NCBI RefSeq assembly: GCF_900172255.1 | Contig: NZ_FWFU01000001.1 | Location: forward strand, 1-64,000 | DNA length: 64,000 bases | Origin: Roseovarius halotolerans | GTDB taxonomy: Bacteria; Pseudomonadota; Alphaproteobacteria; Rhodobacterales; Rhodobacteraceae | Reading direction: 5' to 3' | Shown: piece after piece, positions 43,536 to 51,192 of the stretch | Numbering within the stretch: position 1 is the stretch's first letter | Layout: every line of letters starts with the position of its first letter | Translations under genes and position numbers: made by a program | The notes under the pieces: generated by a model | Told to the model about the DNA's origin: nothing | What the model saw: only the letters and a program-made list of their open reading frames with translations | Database searches by the model: none

Positions 43536-43976
43536 TCAGAACGGGATTTCGTCGTCGTGGTCCTTGCCGGCGGTCGCGGCGGCCGGCGCCGGGCTGGTCG
43601 TCTGACCGCCGCCTTCGCTCTTCCCTCCCAGGAGTGTCAACTCGCCGTTGAACGGCCGCAGCACGACCTCGGCGACATAGCGCTCCTGGCCCGTGGAGTC
43701 CTTGTCGGTCCACTTGCGGGTCTCCAGCTGGCCTTCCAGGTAGACCTTCGAGCCCTTCTTGAGGTAATTCTTCGCGACGGTCACCAGGCTCGGGTTGAAG
43801 ATGGCGACGCGGTGCCACTCGGTGCGCTCGCGGCGCTCGCCGGACTGCTTGTCCTTCCAGGTTTCGGAGGTCGCGACCGACATGTTCACGACTTCACCGC
43901 CGTTATCGAAGGACTTCACCTCGGGGTCGCGGACCAGGTTGCCGATGAGGATGACTTTGTTCACTGATCCTGCCAT
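43536..43976 (-). CDS. ssb: Single-stranded DNA-binding protein
   Basis: This 146-aa OB-fold protein begins MAGSVNKVILIGNLVRDPEV and ends with the acidic partner-binding tip DDEIPF. It binds ssDNA as a tetramer during phage replication and recombination. It is the last gene of the leftward early block that includes the exonuclease. Confidence 0.96.
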   Translation of the reverse strand: MAGSVNKVILIGNLVRDPEVKSFDNGGEVVNMSVATSETWKDKQSGERRERTEWHRVAIFNPSLVTVAKNYLKKGSKVYLEGQLETRKWTDKDSTGQERYVAEVVLRPFNGELTLLGGKSEGGGQTTSPAPAAATAGKDHDDEIPF

Positions 43977-44071
43977 GGGATATTCCTTTTCATTTGATGG
44001 CTGCTTGTCGCGCCGCTCACAATGAAGCGGCAGGAGAAGCAGCCGGGCGGGGTCGGCGCCCGGCGTGGTGG

Positions 44072-44323
44072 TCAGGCGGCCTCGGCCTCTGCTTCGGCTT
44101 CGATCAAGTTTTCGAGAACTCCGCGGATCTCCTCAGCGGTCGGAACGTGACCGAAATCATGAAATGTCCCGTCTCCGTGACCCGCTTCGATATCAACGAT
44201 ATCCTCATCCGCGTCATAGACAGCGGTGATAGCCTCGCCGTCTTCTTCTGCGAGCACCCCTGCAATGAAGTCGATATCGGCGGCGGTGAGCGAGCGGGCG
44301 ATGATGTCTTGAATATTTGTCAT
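44072..44323 (-). CDS. Small acidic phage protein
   Basis: This 83-aa protein (MTNIQDIIARSLTAADIDFI) is rich in Asp/Glu and ends EAEAEAEAA. It is not recognised. CTGGAGAAAAG upstream of the ATG at 44323 decides the start. It follows promoter module B, so it may be transcribed separately with ssb. Confidence 0.68.
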   Translation of the reverse strand: MTNIQDIIARSLTAADIDFIAGVLAEEDGEAITAVYDADEDIVDIEAGHGDGTFHDFGHVPTAEEIRGVLENLIEAEAEAEAA

Positions 44324-44373
44324 AGTCTTTTCTCCAGTTTGCCGGGCAGCGTCCGGCGGTTGTGTGTTGCTAC

Positions 44374-44446
44374 TGAAAAGGAAATACTCCCGGCGAAGCG
44401 CATTCAAAACGCTCCGCCCATTTTTTTGTTCACGGTTTGTTTCAAT
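44374..44446 (-). promoter_or_regulatory. Early promoter module B with shared 18-bp operator
   Basis: Leftward: TGAAACAAACCGTGAACA (complement of 44427-44444), an A run, CGTTTTGA (44404-44411 complement region) and GGGAGTATTT (-10-like at 44382-44386). Compare modules A, C and D. Confidence 0.5.
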
Positions 44447-44447
44447 A

Positions 44448-44666
44448 TTATTTCGAGATCACGGACCCGCCGCTGGGCAACGCTGGCATTGCTGAAACGG
44501 TCGGGTCATCCACGTCGCCTCGGAGCCAGCCGATATTGACTGGTTGATAGCCTGAGCCGCTTGCAATAACCCGCCTCTCGCCCGTGATCTCATTCTCTTG
44601 ATAGGCGTTGACGCCGGTATCATGCACCGTGCGCCATGCCCTTGCGATTTTGATGCGGCGAAGCAT
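44448..44666 (-). CDS. Small phage protein
   Basis: This 72-aa protein (MLRRIKIARAWRTVHDTGVN) starts at the base where the upstream gene's stop begins, so it is translationally coupled. The motif YQENEITGERR resembles small phage proteins of unknown role. No domain recognised. Confidence 0.65.
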   Translation of the reverse strand: MLRRIKIARAWRTVHDTGVNAYQENEITGERRVIASGSGYQPVNIGWLRGDVDDPTVSAMPALPSGGSVISK

Positions 44667-45298
44667 TAATCGTCACCCCCGAGTGCTTCGTTCAAGTCAT
44701 CCGCCGCGGCGTTCGGGTCGTTCTCTCGGTGTTCCTGGGCGGCTTGTTCGACTTGCTGCAGCTGCGTCAAAAGATCGTCGCCGAGGTCTGCCTTGTCATC
44801 GTCCGACAGCTTCGCCCAGGCGTCCGCGACAGACATCTCCTGGCCCTCAGCGACTTCAAAAAGACGGGCGCGGATCTTGTCTGCGCGGGTCTCCGTTTTC
44901 AAGTTCAGAGGCTCGATCGTGACGCCGACTTTCTTCCCGCGCGTCTTCGTAAGCATGAGCGTTCTGGACTTCGACAGCCCTTCCATGTGACTCACGCGGA
45001 TACCGCCGACCGCGACGCCAGCCCAGGTCACCGTCTCATCGTTGTAGATTGTGCAGTGCAGGCCAATCCACTTCGCGGCATTCGGCCCCCAGACCGCCGC
45101 CAGGACGCGCAGTGCGCTCTTGGCGGGCTTCCAGGGCTTGCCGTCGTCGCCGTAAAAATACACGCTCACGGGCTGCTCTCCGCCGGTGTTCTTCACGTCG
45201 CGGATCCGGATCGTGCGCGGTCCGGTGAGAAGATCGTCCGCGTTGAGCTGGTCGCTCTTCGGCCGGATCGCTTGTGTGATGTCGATTGCTTTGGTCAT
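44666..45298 (-). CDS. Phage recombination-region protein of unknown function
   Basis: This 210-aa protein (MTKAIDITQAIRPKSDQLNA) has a conserved-looking core (FYGDDGKPWKPAKSALRVL, then WIGLHCTIYNDETVTWAG) and an acidic C-terminal tail (NEALGGDD). It overlaps the exonuclease gene by 4 nt, the place where RecT/Erf annealases often occur. I see no RecT or Erf motif, so annealing function is only a contextual possibility. Confidence 0.7.
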   Translation of the reverse strand: MTKAIDITQAIRPKSDQLNADDLLTGPRTIRIRDVKNTGGEQPVSVYFYGDDGKPWKPAKSALRVLAAVWGPNAAKWIGLHCTIYNDETVTWAGVAVGGIRVSHMEGLSKSRTLMLTKTRGKKVGVTIEPLNLKTETRADKIRARLFEVAEGQEMSVADAWAKLSDDDKADLGDDLLTQLQQVEQAAQEHRENDPNAAADDLNEALGGDD

Positions 45299-46308
45299 TG
45301 CACGAATACTCCTTGTTCGTCTTCCATTTCTTCCTGGCGGAGGCGCCAAGCGGGTAGCCCGATCGGCTTGATGTCCCGCGAATACCCGGGCCAGTCATCG
45401 CGACCGATGGCATCTGCCAGCGCGCTCAGATCCTCGCGGATTTCGCGGCGGCCGATCTCCATGCTTTCGGGCTCAAGAACGTAAACGGCCGTGAGATACG
45501 GGGCCTTTTTTTCGATCGCGCCGAAGACGAAGTGACGCGGCACTTCGAGACCTTCGGGCAGCGGTTCATCGCCCTGTTCGATCGCCTTCCGCAGGCCGTC
45601 GAGATAGAATGGCGCCTGGACATAGTACCGAAACTTCTCGATTGAACGCTCGAAGGAATGCTCCCGCGCATCGTCTGTTGTCTTGAGATCGAAGACCACA
45701 TCACCAACCCACCAGTCCGGACGGCATCGGCACAGAAGGCCCGTCTCTTCATCGATCCAGTATGCCGACAGCTCGGCCTTGCCACGGGGGTTGGTCAGCA
45801 GCTTTCGTATCCGCGGATGCTCTCTCACGGCATCACGCATCCCGACGACATCGCGCCACTGGGCCGGGGTCAGGATGGTCTTTCCGTCGGCCTCTTCGGC
45901 GTGCATTGCCTTGAGGTCATCGAGGATTTGCACGCCCGGATCGGCTTCGCGGAGGCGTTCGATGAGTTCATCTTTCCGCCCTGAAATTTTCAGGCCGTGA
46001 TCTTTCAAGCGCGCTTTTATCTCGTCCGTCGTTGCAAGCGCATCCGGCCATTCCGAGGCGTCAAACGGCAGCGCGTATTCCTTTTCAAATTCGTCAGGTT
46101 CGAGCGCCGCGCAGTGGGTCGCACTGCCGAGCAACATGGCCGCGGTTTCCTCGCGCTCATCGGTGCTATCCTGAGCGTGCTTGAAATGAGCCAGAGACCG
46201 GCGAACGAGGTCCAGCGTGGACTTCGATTTGCCCGGCCCGCCGTGGTAGTCTGCGTTCGATTTGCCGGCGAAAATGCCGAGCGGGTGGTCTTGGGTGCCT
46301 GTATTCAT
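45295..46308 (-). CDS. PD-(D/E)XK exonuclease (RecE/DUF3799-like) with embedded SAP motif
   Basis: This 337-aa protein has the nuclease core AELSAYWIDEETGLLCRCRP, then D and VFDLKTTDD giving the D-x-K catalytic pair, and a QAPFY motif as in YqaJ/RecE-type exonucleases. An insertion at about residues 95-123 (LKDHGLKISGRKDELIERLR) matches the SAP DNA-binding motif. It should digest duplex ends for recombination. It overlaps both neighbours by 4 nt. Confidence 0.82.
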   Translation of the reverse strand: MNTGTQDHPLGIFAGKSNADYHGGPGKSKSTLDLVRRSLAHFKHAQDSTDEREETAAMLLGSATHCAALEPDEFEKEYALPFDASEWPDALATTDEIKARLKDHGLKISGRKDELIERLREADPGVQILDDLKAMHAEEADGKTILTPAQWRDVVGMRDAVREHPRIRKLLTNPRGKAELSAYWIDEETGLLCRCRPDWWVGDVVFDLKTTDDAREHSFERSIEKFRYYVQAPFYLDGLRKAIEQGDEPLPEGLEVPRHFVFGAIEKKAPYLTAVYVLEPESMEIGRREIREDLSALADAIGRDDWPGYSRDIKPIGLPAWRLRQEEMEDEQGVFVQ

Positions 46309-46508
46309 GGACCTACTCCGTACTGTGTTTTCTTGATCGAAACCGCGCTCTCCGCGATCTCAAGTTCTGTGTTCGCCCGCGTCAATTTCTCGACCGCTTC
46401 TTCGCGCTCAAGTATCGCAAGCTCGTAATCGACAACCGCAATGCCGAGATCCCGCCATTCATCGAGCGGCATAATTTCGTGCAGGAAAAAAAGGTCTCGG
46501 AGTCTCAT
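46305..46508 (-). CDS. Small coiled-coil phage protein
   Basis: This 67-aa protein (MRLRDLFFLHEIMPLDEWRD) has a long predicted helix (LEREEAVEKLTRANTELEIA). It is the first gene of the leftward exonuclease operon and overlaps the next gene by 4 nt. An alternative ATG lies at 46520. No clear Shine-Dalgarno is visible. Confidence 0.6.
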   Translation of the reverse strand: MRLRDLFFLHEIMPLDEWRDLGIAVVDYELAILEREEAVEKLTRANTELEIAESAVSIKKTQYGVGP

Positions 46509-46532
46509 TGTCGGTCTCATTTGTTGCGTCTG

Positions 46533-46588
46533 ATATTCAGATACGCCCCGCACCCGGCCGCTCAAAACGGCCGGGCAATTTTTTTCAG
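46533..46588 (-). promoter_or_regulatory. Early promoter module C
   Basis: Leftward: CTGAAAAAAATT, CGTTTTGA (46563-46569 complement region) and GGGGCGTATCT with -10-like TATCT at 46539-46543. In these boxes it matches module A at identical distances. Confidence 0.55.
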
Positions 46589-47131
46589 ATCGCGTCTTTG
46601 AGATGCTGCTGATGCTCGTCGCGACCGACGAATTGAGGCGGAAACATGTGCGCGAGATCTCTTGGTACCGTCTTTTTCGCTGCGATAATGTCGTGTGTAT
46701 TTCATTTTGAAACCTCGTGTTTTGTTTGACATTTTCGAGGTTGTTATCTTGTTTTTTATCAGGAAGCCGGGTTCGGAAGATTTCTCGTAAGTGCATGAGT
46801 ATGCATGACTCTTTTCTGCACTGGGAAAGCCCGCGGCAGGCGCACAGGGAGAGGTTTGGAGAGGGGCAGGTGACGCCCTTCTCCGGGAGCAGTCAGGGGG
46901 TCTGGGGGTGGAGTGCAGAACGACGCACACCCGGTCTGGGAATGGGGTCCAGGGGAAAGGGGCGGCGCGCTCTTTCACCGGTCATGGGGGTCCAGGGGGA
47001 GATCGAAGTCTCCACCGGTGGGTCCAGGGTGAAACCCTGGCGAACGGGGCATCCTGAACGCAGCCCGAAGGGGCGCAGTGCAGGTTGCTTAGTGAGTATC
47101 CACACCGCACCGCATGGGAGCGGCGAATGGA
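46589..47131. other. Gene-free region upstream of the relaxase, possible transfer or replication site
   Basis: No convincing gene. It contains an inverted repeat AACCTCG/CGAGGTT (46711-46717, 46736-46742) around TTGACA; a nested hairpin GTGCA...TGCAC (46791-46821); and three GGGTCCAGGG repeats (46944-47029). This is where an oriT would lie relative to a MobV gene, but no nick site is proven. Confidence 0.45.
46944..47029. repeat. Three direct GGGTCCAGGG repeats
   Basis: Copies lie within 46944-46955, 46986-46999 and 47020-47029. A fourth, inverted copy (CCCTGGACCC) is at 56483-56492, just downstream of the first late promoter candidate. Confidence 0.6.
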
Positions 47132-47164
47132 TTGGGGCCCCACCTCCCTGAAAAGGAGCCCCAA
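47132..47164 (+). promoter_or_regulatory. Hairpin over the relaxase ribosome binding site
   Basis: TTGGGGC (47132-47138) pairs with GCCCCAA (47158-47164); inside, CTCC (47144-47147) can pair with the Shine-Dalgarno GGAG (47155-47158). The ATG follows at 47167, so translation could be restrained. Confidence 0.5.
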
Positions 47165-47166
47165 CG

Positions 47167-48330
47167 ATGACACAGAAGCACCCCCTCGTATTCGGTATGC
47201 GCGCGATTTGGCCAGGCCAGCTCTCGCGCGTGGAAATGCACCAGACTCGAACAGGCGGAGACCTGTCACATATTCGCCCAGGCAGGACGCACCTCAATCA
47301 ATTTTTGATCGGTGGTCCTGATTGGCGCGAGCAGCTCGAGGAAGACATCCGGCGCGCATCAGAACTCAATTTCAGGCACGCATATTCGGCGCGCCGCTGG
47401 ACCCGAAAGCGCAAAAAAGAGGCCGCCGAGATTCGGCGCAACGGGCCGCAGGATCCGTGGAAAAGAGATCGTGCAGAAGGGCCGTTGCGGGAGTTCATTT
47501 TCACCGCCAACAAGAAGCATTTTGAGGGCGACACTCCGGGCTTCTCGGACGTAGAACGAGAGGATGTTTTTCGCCGTTGCTTCATGCGTGCTGCGAGAGA
47601 TCAATTCGGAGATGCGTGCGTTGCAGCGTGGGAAGACCATGACGAAGAGGGCTATCATATCCACGGCGTTTTGGCGCCGTGGGTTGTGTCAAAAAGCAAG
47701 CAAGCCGGGAAACAGCGACGCATCGAGCCGTCTTCAATTCCGGTCGTAAAGAACTACGAAGCCGGGCACGATATCTTTGCAGAATATTTCGGGCCGGCAG
47801 GCCTCGTTCGCGGTGAGAAGAGAGCCGAAAGGCGCCGGGAAGCATTCGAGGCCGAGGGCAAATCTGAACTGCCGGCGGAGAATACTTCTTGCCACGACTG
47901 GAGGGCAGAAGAGGCTGTCCGTCTCCACGAGAAGCGGAAGAAAGCTGCGAAAGCATGGGCCGCAGCGAAGAAAAAAGAGAAGGCAGCGAGGGAGGCGGAG
48001 GCCAGGGCGAAGGCCATTTCAGAACAGAACCGGGCGGCCGAGGCCAGGCGCGAGAAAAAACACCAGGCACGCGTCGCAGCAGTCGAAAAACGAGAAGCCC
48101 TGGCGGCCGAAAAAGAGCGCGCCCAGGCCGCCCGCGCCCAGGATCTCGACCGACGCGAGCGCGGTTTGGTCGAGACGCTGAAAGCGTTCATTCCGCTCGC
48201 GGAACAGATCCGGGAGGCCGCGCGAAAAGTGGGACTGACAGGACATCCACTTGTGCAGTCCGGCCTCGATGCCGTCGAGAAAATGCGCGACATGATCGGA
48301 CGGATCGGCGGGCATCAGCGGACGCGGTGA
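47167..48330 (+). CDS. MobV-type (Pre/Mob) relaxase-like protein
   Basis: This 387-aa protein aligns by motif with MobM of pMV158: His25 in SRVEMHQTR (equivalent to the nucleophilic His22), HIRPGRTHLNQFL (equivalent to NINPSRSHLNYEL), REFIFTANKKHF, and the metal triad region DHDEEGYHIHGVLAP with His164 and His166. The C-terminal 130 residues are a charged coiled coil. MobV proteins nick oriT for conjugative mobilisation; inside a phage element it could initiate rolling-circle replication or transfer. The helicase follows 72 nt later. Confidence 0.78.
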   Translation: MTQKHPLVFGMRAIWPGQLSRVEMHQTRTGGDLSHIRPGRTHLNQFLIGGPDWREQLEEDIRRASELNFRHAYSARRWTRKRKKEAAEIRRNGPQDPWKRDRAEGPLREFIFTANKKHFEGDTPGFSDVEREDVFRRCFMRAARDQFGDACVAAWEDHDEEGYHIHGVLAPWVVSKSKQAGKQRRIEPSSIPVVKNYEAGHDIFAEYFGPAGLVRGEKRAERRREAFEAEGKSELPAENTSCHDWRAEEAVRLHEKRKKAAKAWAAAKKKEKAAREAEARAKAISEQNRAAEARREKKHQARVAAVEKREALAAEKERAQAARAQDLDRRERGLVETLKAFIPLAEQIREAARKVGLTGHPLVQSGLDAVEKMRDMIGRIGGHQRTR

Positions 48331-48402
48331 CAGCCCGGGCGTCATTTCCTGGGTATGTCTATCTCTCAACCGTTGACGCGGCAAAAGACCGATATAATCG
48401 GT

Positions 48403-49815
48403 ATGCCGTCGCTCAGAAAATATCAGTCCGAAGACGTCGACACGCTGCGCGAAACACTTCGCGGCGGCGCCAAAAAAGTGCTTTTCGAAGCCTCTGTCGG
48501 ATATGGAAAGTCGGTTGTCATCGAGCACCTGGCCGCCGCGTATTCTGCGGCTGGGCGGAAAGTTTGGGTTCTGTCGAACAGGTCGGCGGTTGTGAGTCAG
48601 TTGCGCGATCGGGCGGGTGATTTACCTGTCGTCGAGGTCATGACAGTGCAAGCGGCGGATCGCCGCCGGGAACGTCTGGCGGCCGATCCTGCCGCGCTAA
48701 TTCTTGTCGATGAAGTGCATATGGGTGGCGCGGCGGCGCAGTATCGACGCGTGCTTGATTGCGCCCCCGATGCGGTTGCAATCGGCTTCACGGGCACACC
48801 CAGGCCGGAGACTTTCGAGGTCTTCAATGCGCATGTCCAGGGCCGCGGCGCGGCCTGGCTGACAGAGAAAGGTTTTCTGGCGCCGCTGCGATATGTGTGC
48901 CCAGACCCGCTTGACTTGTCCGGCGTCCGCGTGAAGCGCGGCGAATATGACGAAGCGCAGGTCATGCAGGCTCTTCAAGACCGAAAAATATATTCCGATG
49001 CGATCAAGTCATACGAAAAATACGGGCACCTGGGGCCGACACTCGGGTTCTGTGTAAATGTCCAGCACGCCGAAGATACCGCGACCGAGTTCCGCGCCAC
49101 CGGACACCCTTGCGAAGTTCTGACGGGTAAGGATAGCGACGATGAGGTCGAGCGCAAAATCGGAATCCTGGCGGACGGCGGACTCGTTTTTTCAGTCGAC
49201 AAAGTGAGCGCCGGTTTCGACCTTCCCGATCTCCGAGTTCTGCTATCGCTGCGCCCAACCGCCTCCGAGCAGCTCTGGGTCCAACAACTCGGTCGCGTCG
49301 CCAGGGCTAAGGCTGACGGCGGCGCCGGTCTGGTCGTCGATCATGTCGGAAACACGCTACGCCTGGGCACGCTGACCGAGACGCGGGACTGGAGAAATCC
49401 TGAAGAGCGGAAATCCCAGGAGAAAACGGAAGATGGTCAGGCGCTGTCGATCCGACAGTGCGATGAATGCATGTCGGTCTTTCCGTCTGGCCCGTCAAAA
49501 TGTCCAATGTGCGATGCAGTCCTGGGCAAGGACACCAGGATCCCGAAGGCCGAGGCGGTGCGCCTGAGAGAGCTTGAGGAAGAGGAAATCCGCAAGCAAC
49601 GGGAGCGCGCAAAGGCAGTCCGTTCCAGGGCGGGCATGGGCATCAAGCAGCGCACCGGGTTTCTCGCGGGCTCCAAGAAATGGCGCTGGCCCGAGGCCAG
49701 GGCCGAGGCGATCCGGGTGGTGTCGAAGAGAAGGGATGAAGCGATCCAGGCCGGCGACACAGAAGTCGCCGCCTTTCTTGCGTCCGATCTCCAGTCGAAT
49801 GGCGTGCAGATATGA
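48403..49815 (+). CDS. SF2 DEAD/DEAH-type helicase
   Basis: This 470-aa helicase begins MPSLRKYQSEDVDTLRETLR, with Walker A SVGYGKSVV, Walker B LVDEVHMG, motif III GFTGTP, and motif VI QQLGRVARA. A C-terminal zinc-like CDECMSVF-CPMC pair follows. It is a phage replication/recombination helicase of the UvsW/RadD-like type. An in-frame ATG at 48355 is possible. It overlaps the VRR-NUC gene by 4 nt. Confidence 0.9.
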   Translation: MPSLRKYQSEDVDTLRETLRGGAKKVLFEASVGYGKSVVIEHLAAAYSAAGRKVWVLSNRSAVVSQLRDRAGDLPVVEVMTVQAADRRRERLAADPAALILVDEVHMGGAAAQYRRVLDCAPDAVAIGFTGTPRPETFEVFNAHVQGRGAAWLTEKGFLAPLRYVCPDPLDLSGVRVKRGEYDEAQVMQALQDRKIYSDAIKSYEKYGHLGPTLGFCVNVQHAEDTATEFRATGHPCEVLTGKDSDDEVERKIGILADGGLVFSVDKVSAGFDLPDLRVLLSLRPTASEQLWVQQLGRVARAKADGGAGLVVDHVGNTLRLGTLTETRDWRNPEERKSQEKTEDGQALSIRQCDECMSVFPSGPSKCPMCDAVLGKDTRIPKAEAVRLRELEEEEIRKQRERAKAVRSRAGMGIKQRTGFLAGSKKWRWPEARAEAIRVVSKRRDEAIQAGDTEVAAFLASDLQSNGVQI

Positions 49816-50162
49816 GCAACACCGAAACCGACATCCACAATCGCATCCTGGTTGCACTTTCCCGCGAGTTCCATCCCAGGGGCATCTTTTGGCGACAGAA
49901 CGCCGGGAAAATCCGCAGCGACCGCGGAGCATGGGTCAGCCTGGGGCCGACCGGCATATCCGATATTGTCGGAGTTCTCGACGGGAGATCAGTATTCGTC
50001 GAAGTGAAGACCGCGACCGGCAAGCAGCGAAAGGCGCAGAAATCATTCCAGGTCGCGGTTGAAAAGGCCGGTGGGATTTACATCATTGCGCGGTCGCCGG
50101 AGGATGCGATCTCGCAGGTCTACCCCAGCGCTCACGACAGACTGGCGGCTTCTTCCGCCTGA
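49812..50162 (+). CDS. VRR-NUC domain nuclease
   Basis: This 116-aa protein consists of a VRR-NUC (PD-(D/E)XK) domain: ISDIVGVLDGRSVFVEVKTATGK gives the D and E-x-K residues (quoted in part), and Gln/Lys in KAQKSFQVAVEKAGG follow. Such stand-alone proteins act as Holliday-junction or flap nucleases in phages. Its 3' end overlaps the convergent small gene by 31 bp. Confidence 0.88.
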   Translation: MSNTETDIHNRILVALSREFHPRGIFWRQNAGKIRSDRGAWVSLGPTGISDIVGVLDGRSVFVEVKTATGKQRKAQKSFQVAVEKAGGIYIIARSPEDAISQVYPSAHDRLAASSA

Positions 50163-50362
50163 TCGACAACCCCAGACGCCAGCGCAATCTCTTCGACAAC
50201 ATCGCACCCGGACGCCAAATTTTTCGTCACGCGATCATAACTTATCATCTCATCGCCGTAAAACATCATGACAATCCGCCCGCCTGCATGGAGACGAATG
50301 CGATCCGGTCCGGCTTTGAATTTTGCGATCCATTTCATTCGTTCGTGTGCTGAAATCGTCAT
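50132..50362 (-). CDS. Small phage protein coupled to the sigma factor
   Basis: This 76-aa protein (MTISAHERMKWIAKFKAGPD) is of unknown function. It starts in a 4-nt overlap with the sigma gene's stop and is thus coexpressed with it; an anti-sigma or accessory role is possible but there is no motif evidence. It overlaps the VRR-NUC gene tail to tail. Confidence 0.65.
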   Translation of the reverse strand: MTISAHERMKWIAKFKAGPDRIRLHAGGRIVMMFYGDEMISYDRVTKNLASGCDVVEEIALASGVVDQAEEAASLS

Positions 50363-51144
50363 ATCAGATCTCCGAGCTCAAGGCCCTTCTGCTCAAGTTC
50401 AAACCGAATATGTCGCATCGCCTCTCTGTGAATTTGAGTGACTCGGGTCCGAGAAACATTGAATTCCTCTGCGAGCTCATCGAAAGATCGGGGCGGGTCT
50501 GTAAGTCGAGTCGAAATTACATGACGCTCGCGAGCATCAAGCCCGCTCATTGCAGACTTCAGTGCAGACAATACACGCGGCTTGTCGACTTCTTGCTCGA
50601 TCGATCCGACCGTCTTGTCTTCGAACTGCCGGAAATTCTCATCATCTTCGGAATCCTGGACATCGAAAGGAACGCAATTTCGAATAGAGAGAGCCTCTGC
50701 AGCATGGGAGGGAGTGACGCCGATATCGCGCGCCGCAAGATCCAGAGCCATAGACGGACTCCATCCCTCGGACTCATATTTCTGCTTTTTTGAAGACAGA
50801 TGAAATCGCATCTGCTTCTCTTTTCGGCTTTTCGGCACATACAGAATTGAATTCGCGCTGTGCATGTACTCGTCGAGTCGACGCACAATACGATATGAGC
50901 AAATCGCGGGTATAGAGCCGCACTCGACGTCCGGATCGAAACGCTCGAGTCCCTCAAGCATTCCAACCCGACCCTCAGACTTCAAATCACTCATTGAAAA
51001 AGGACCGTTTCTGTATTTCGAGGCGATCTTCACGACAAGACCCTCAAGGGACTCCGCAAGCTCTGCATGAGACCGCCGACATCCAGTCTCACGCCACTTT
51101 TTCCACAGCGCGAGCTGTCGCTCTTTTAGATTCGTCTTTGACAC
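50359..51144 (-). CDS. Phage-encoded sigma-70 family factor
   Basis: This 261-aa protein has sigma region 2 (FSMSDLKSEGRVGMLEGLER, FDPDVECGSIPAICSYRIVR) at about residues 30-98. A linker resembling region 3 (SMALDLAARDIGVTPSHAAE) follows, then region 4 (LDARERHVISTRL and FDELAEEFNVSRTRVTQIHR) at about 195-250. Region 1.1 is absent, and the length is like RpoH or FliA. The RpoH box is not evident. It starts with GTG at 51144, preceded by GGGGAGGTAGAA, which is part of a long inverted repeat. It probably redirects host RNA polymerase to phage promoters. Confidence 0.88.
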   Translation of the reverse strand: MSKTNLKERQLALWKKWRETGCRRSHAELAESLEGLVVKIASKYRNGPFSMSDLKSEGRVGMLEGLERFDPDVECGSIPAICSYRIVRRLDEYMHSANSILYVPKSRKEKQMRFHLSSKKQKYESEGWSPSMALDLAARDIGVTPSHAAEALSIRNCVPFDVQDSEDDENFRQFEDKTVGSIEQEVDKPRVLSALKSAMSGLDARERHVISTRLTDPPRSFDELAEEFNVSRTRVTQIHREAMRHIRFELEQKGLELGDLI

Positions 51145-51146
51145 TT

Positions 51147-51192
51147 CTACCTCCCCAAGTTCATGAATTGTTCTTGTTCACTTGGGAGGTAG
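51147..51192 (-). promoter_or_regulatory. Stem sequestering the sigma-factor ribosome binding site
   Basis: On the minus strand CTACCTCCCAAGT (end of the HNH gene, 51180-51192) pairs with ACTTGGGGAGGTAG (51147-51160) containing the Shine-Dalgarno GGGGAGG. Thirteen pairs form with one bulged base and a 19-nt loop holding the HNH stop codon. Confidence 0.7.

Noticed and set aside
46690-46700. GTCGTGTGTAT as a possible nick site like the GTGTG/TTA of pMV158-type oriT
   Set aside because: Only a short partial match in an AT-rich region; not adjacent to the strongest hairpins and not supportable without a nicking assay.
46717-47151. 144-codon plus-strand frame before the relaxase
   Set aside because: Begins in an AT-rich hairpin region, lacks a Shine-Dalgarno sequence, and its sequence spans the GGGTCCAGGG repeats; better explained as regulatory or transfer DNA.
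48371-48397. Fourth GACCGATAT copy before the SF2 helicase
   Set aside because: It keeps GACCGATAT but the left half is CGTTGAC, not CGAAC, and the predicted start would coincide with the ATG, so it was not counted as a late promoter.
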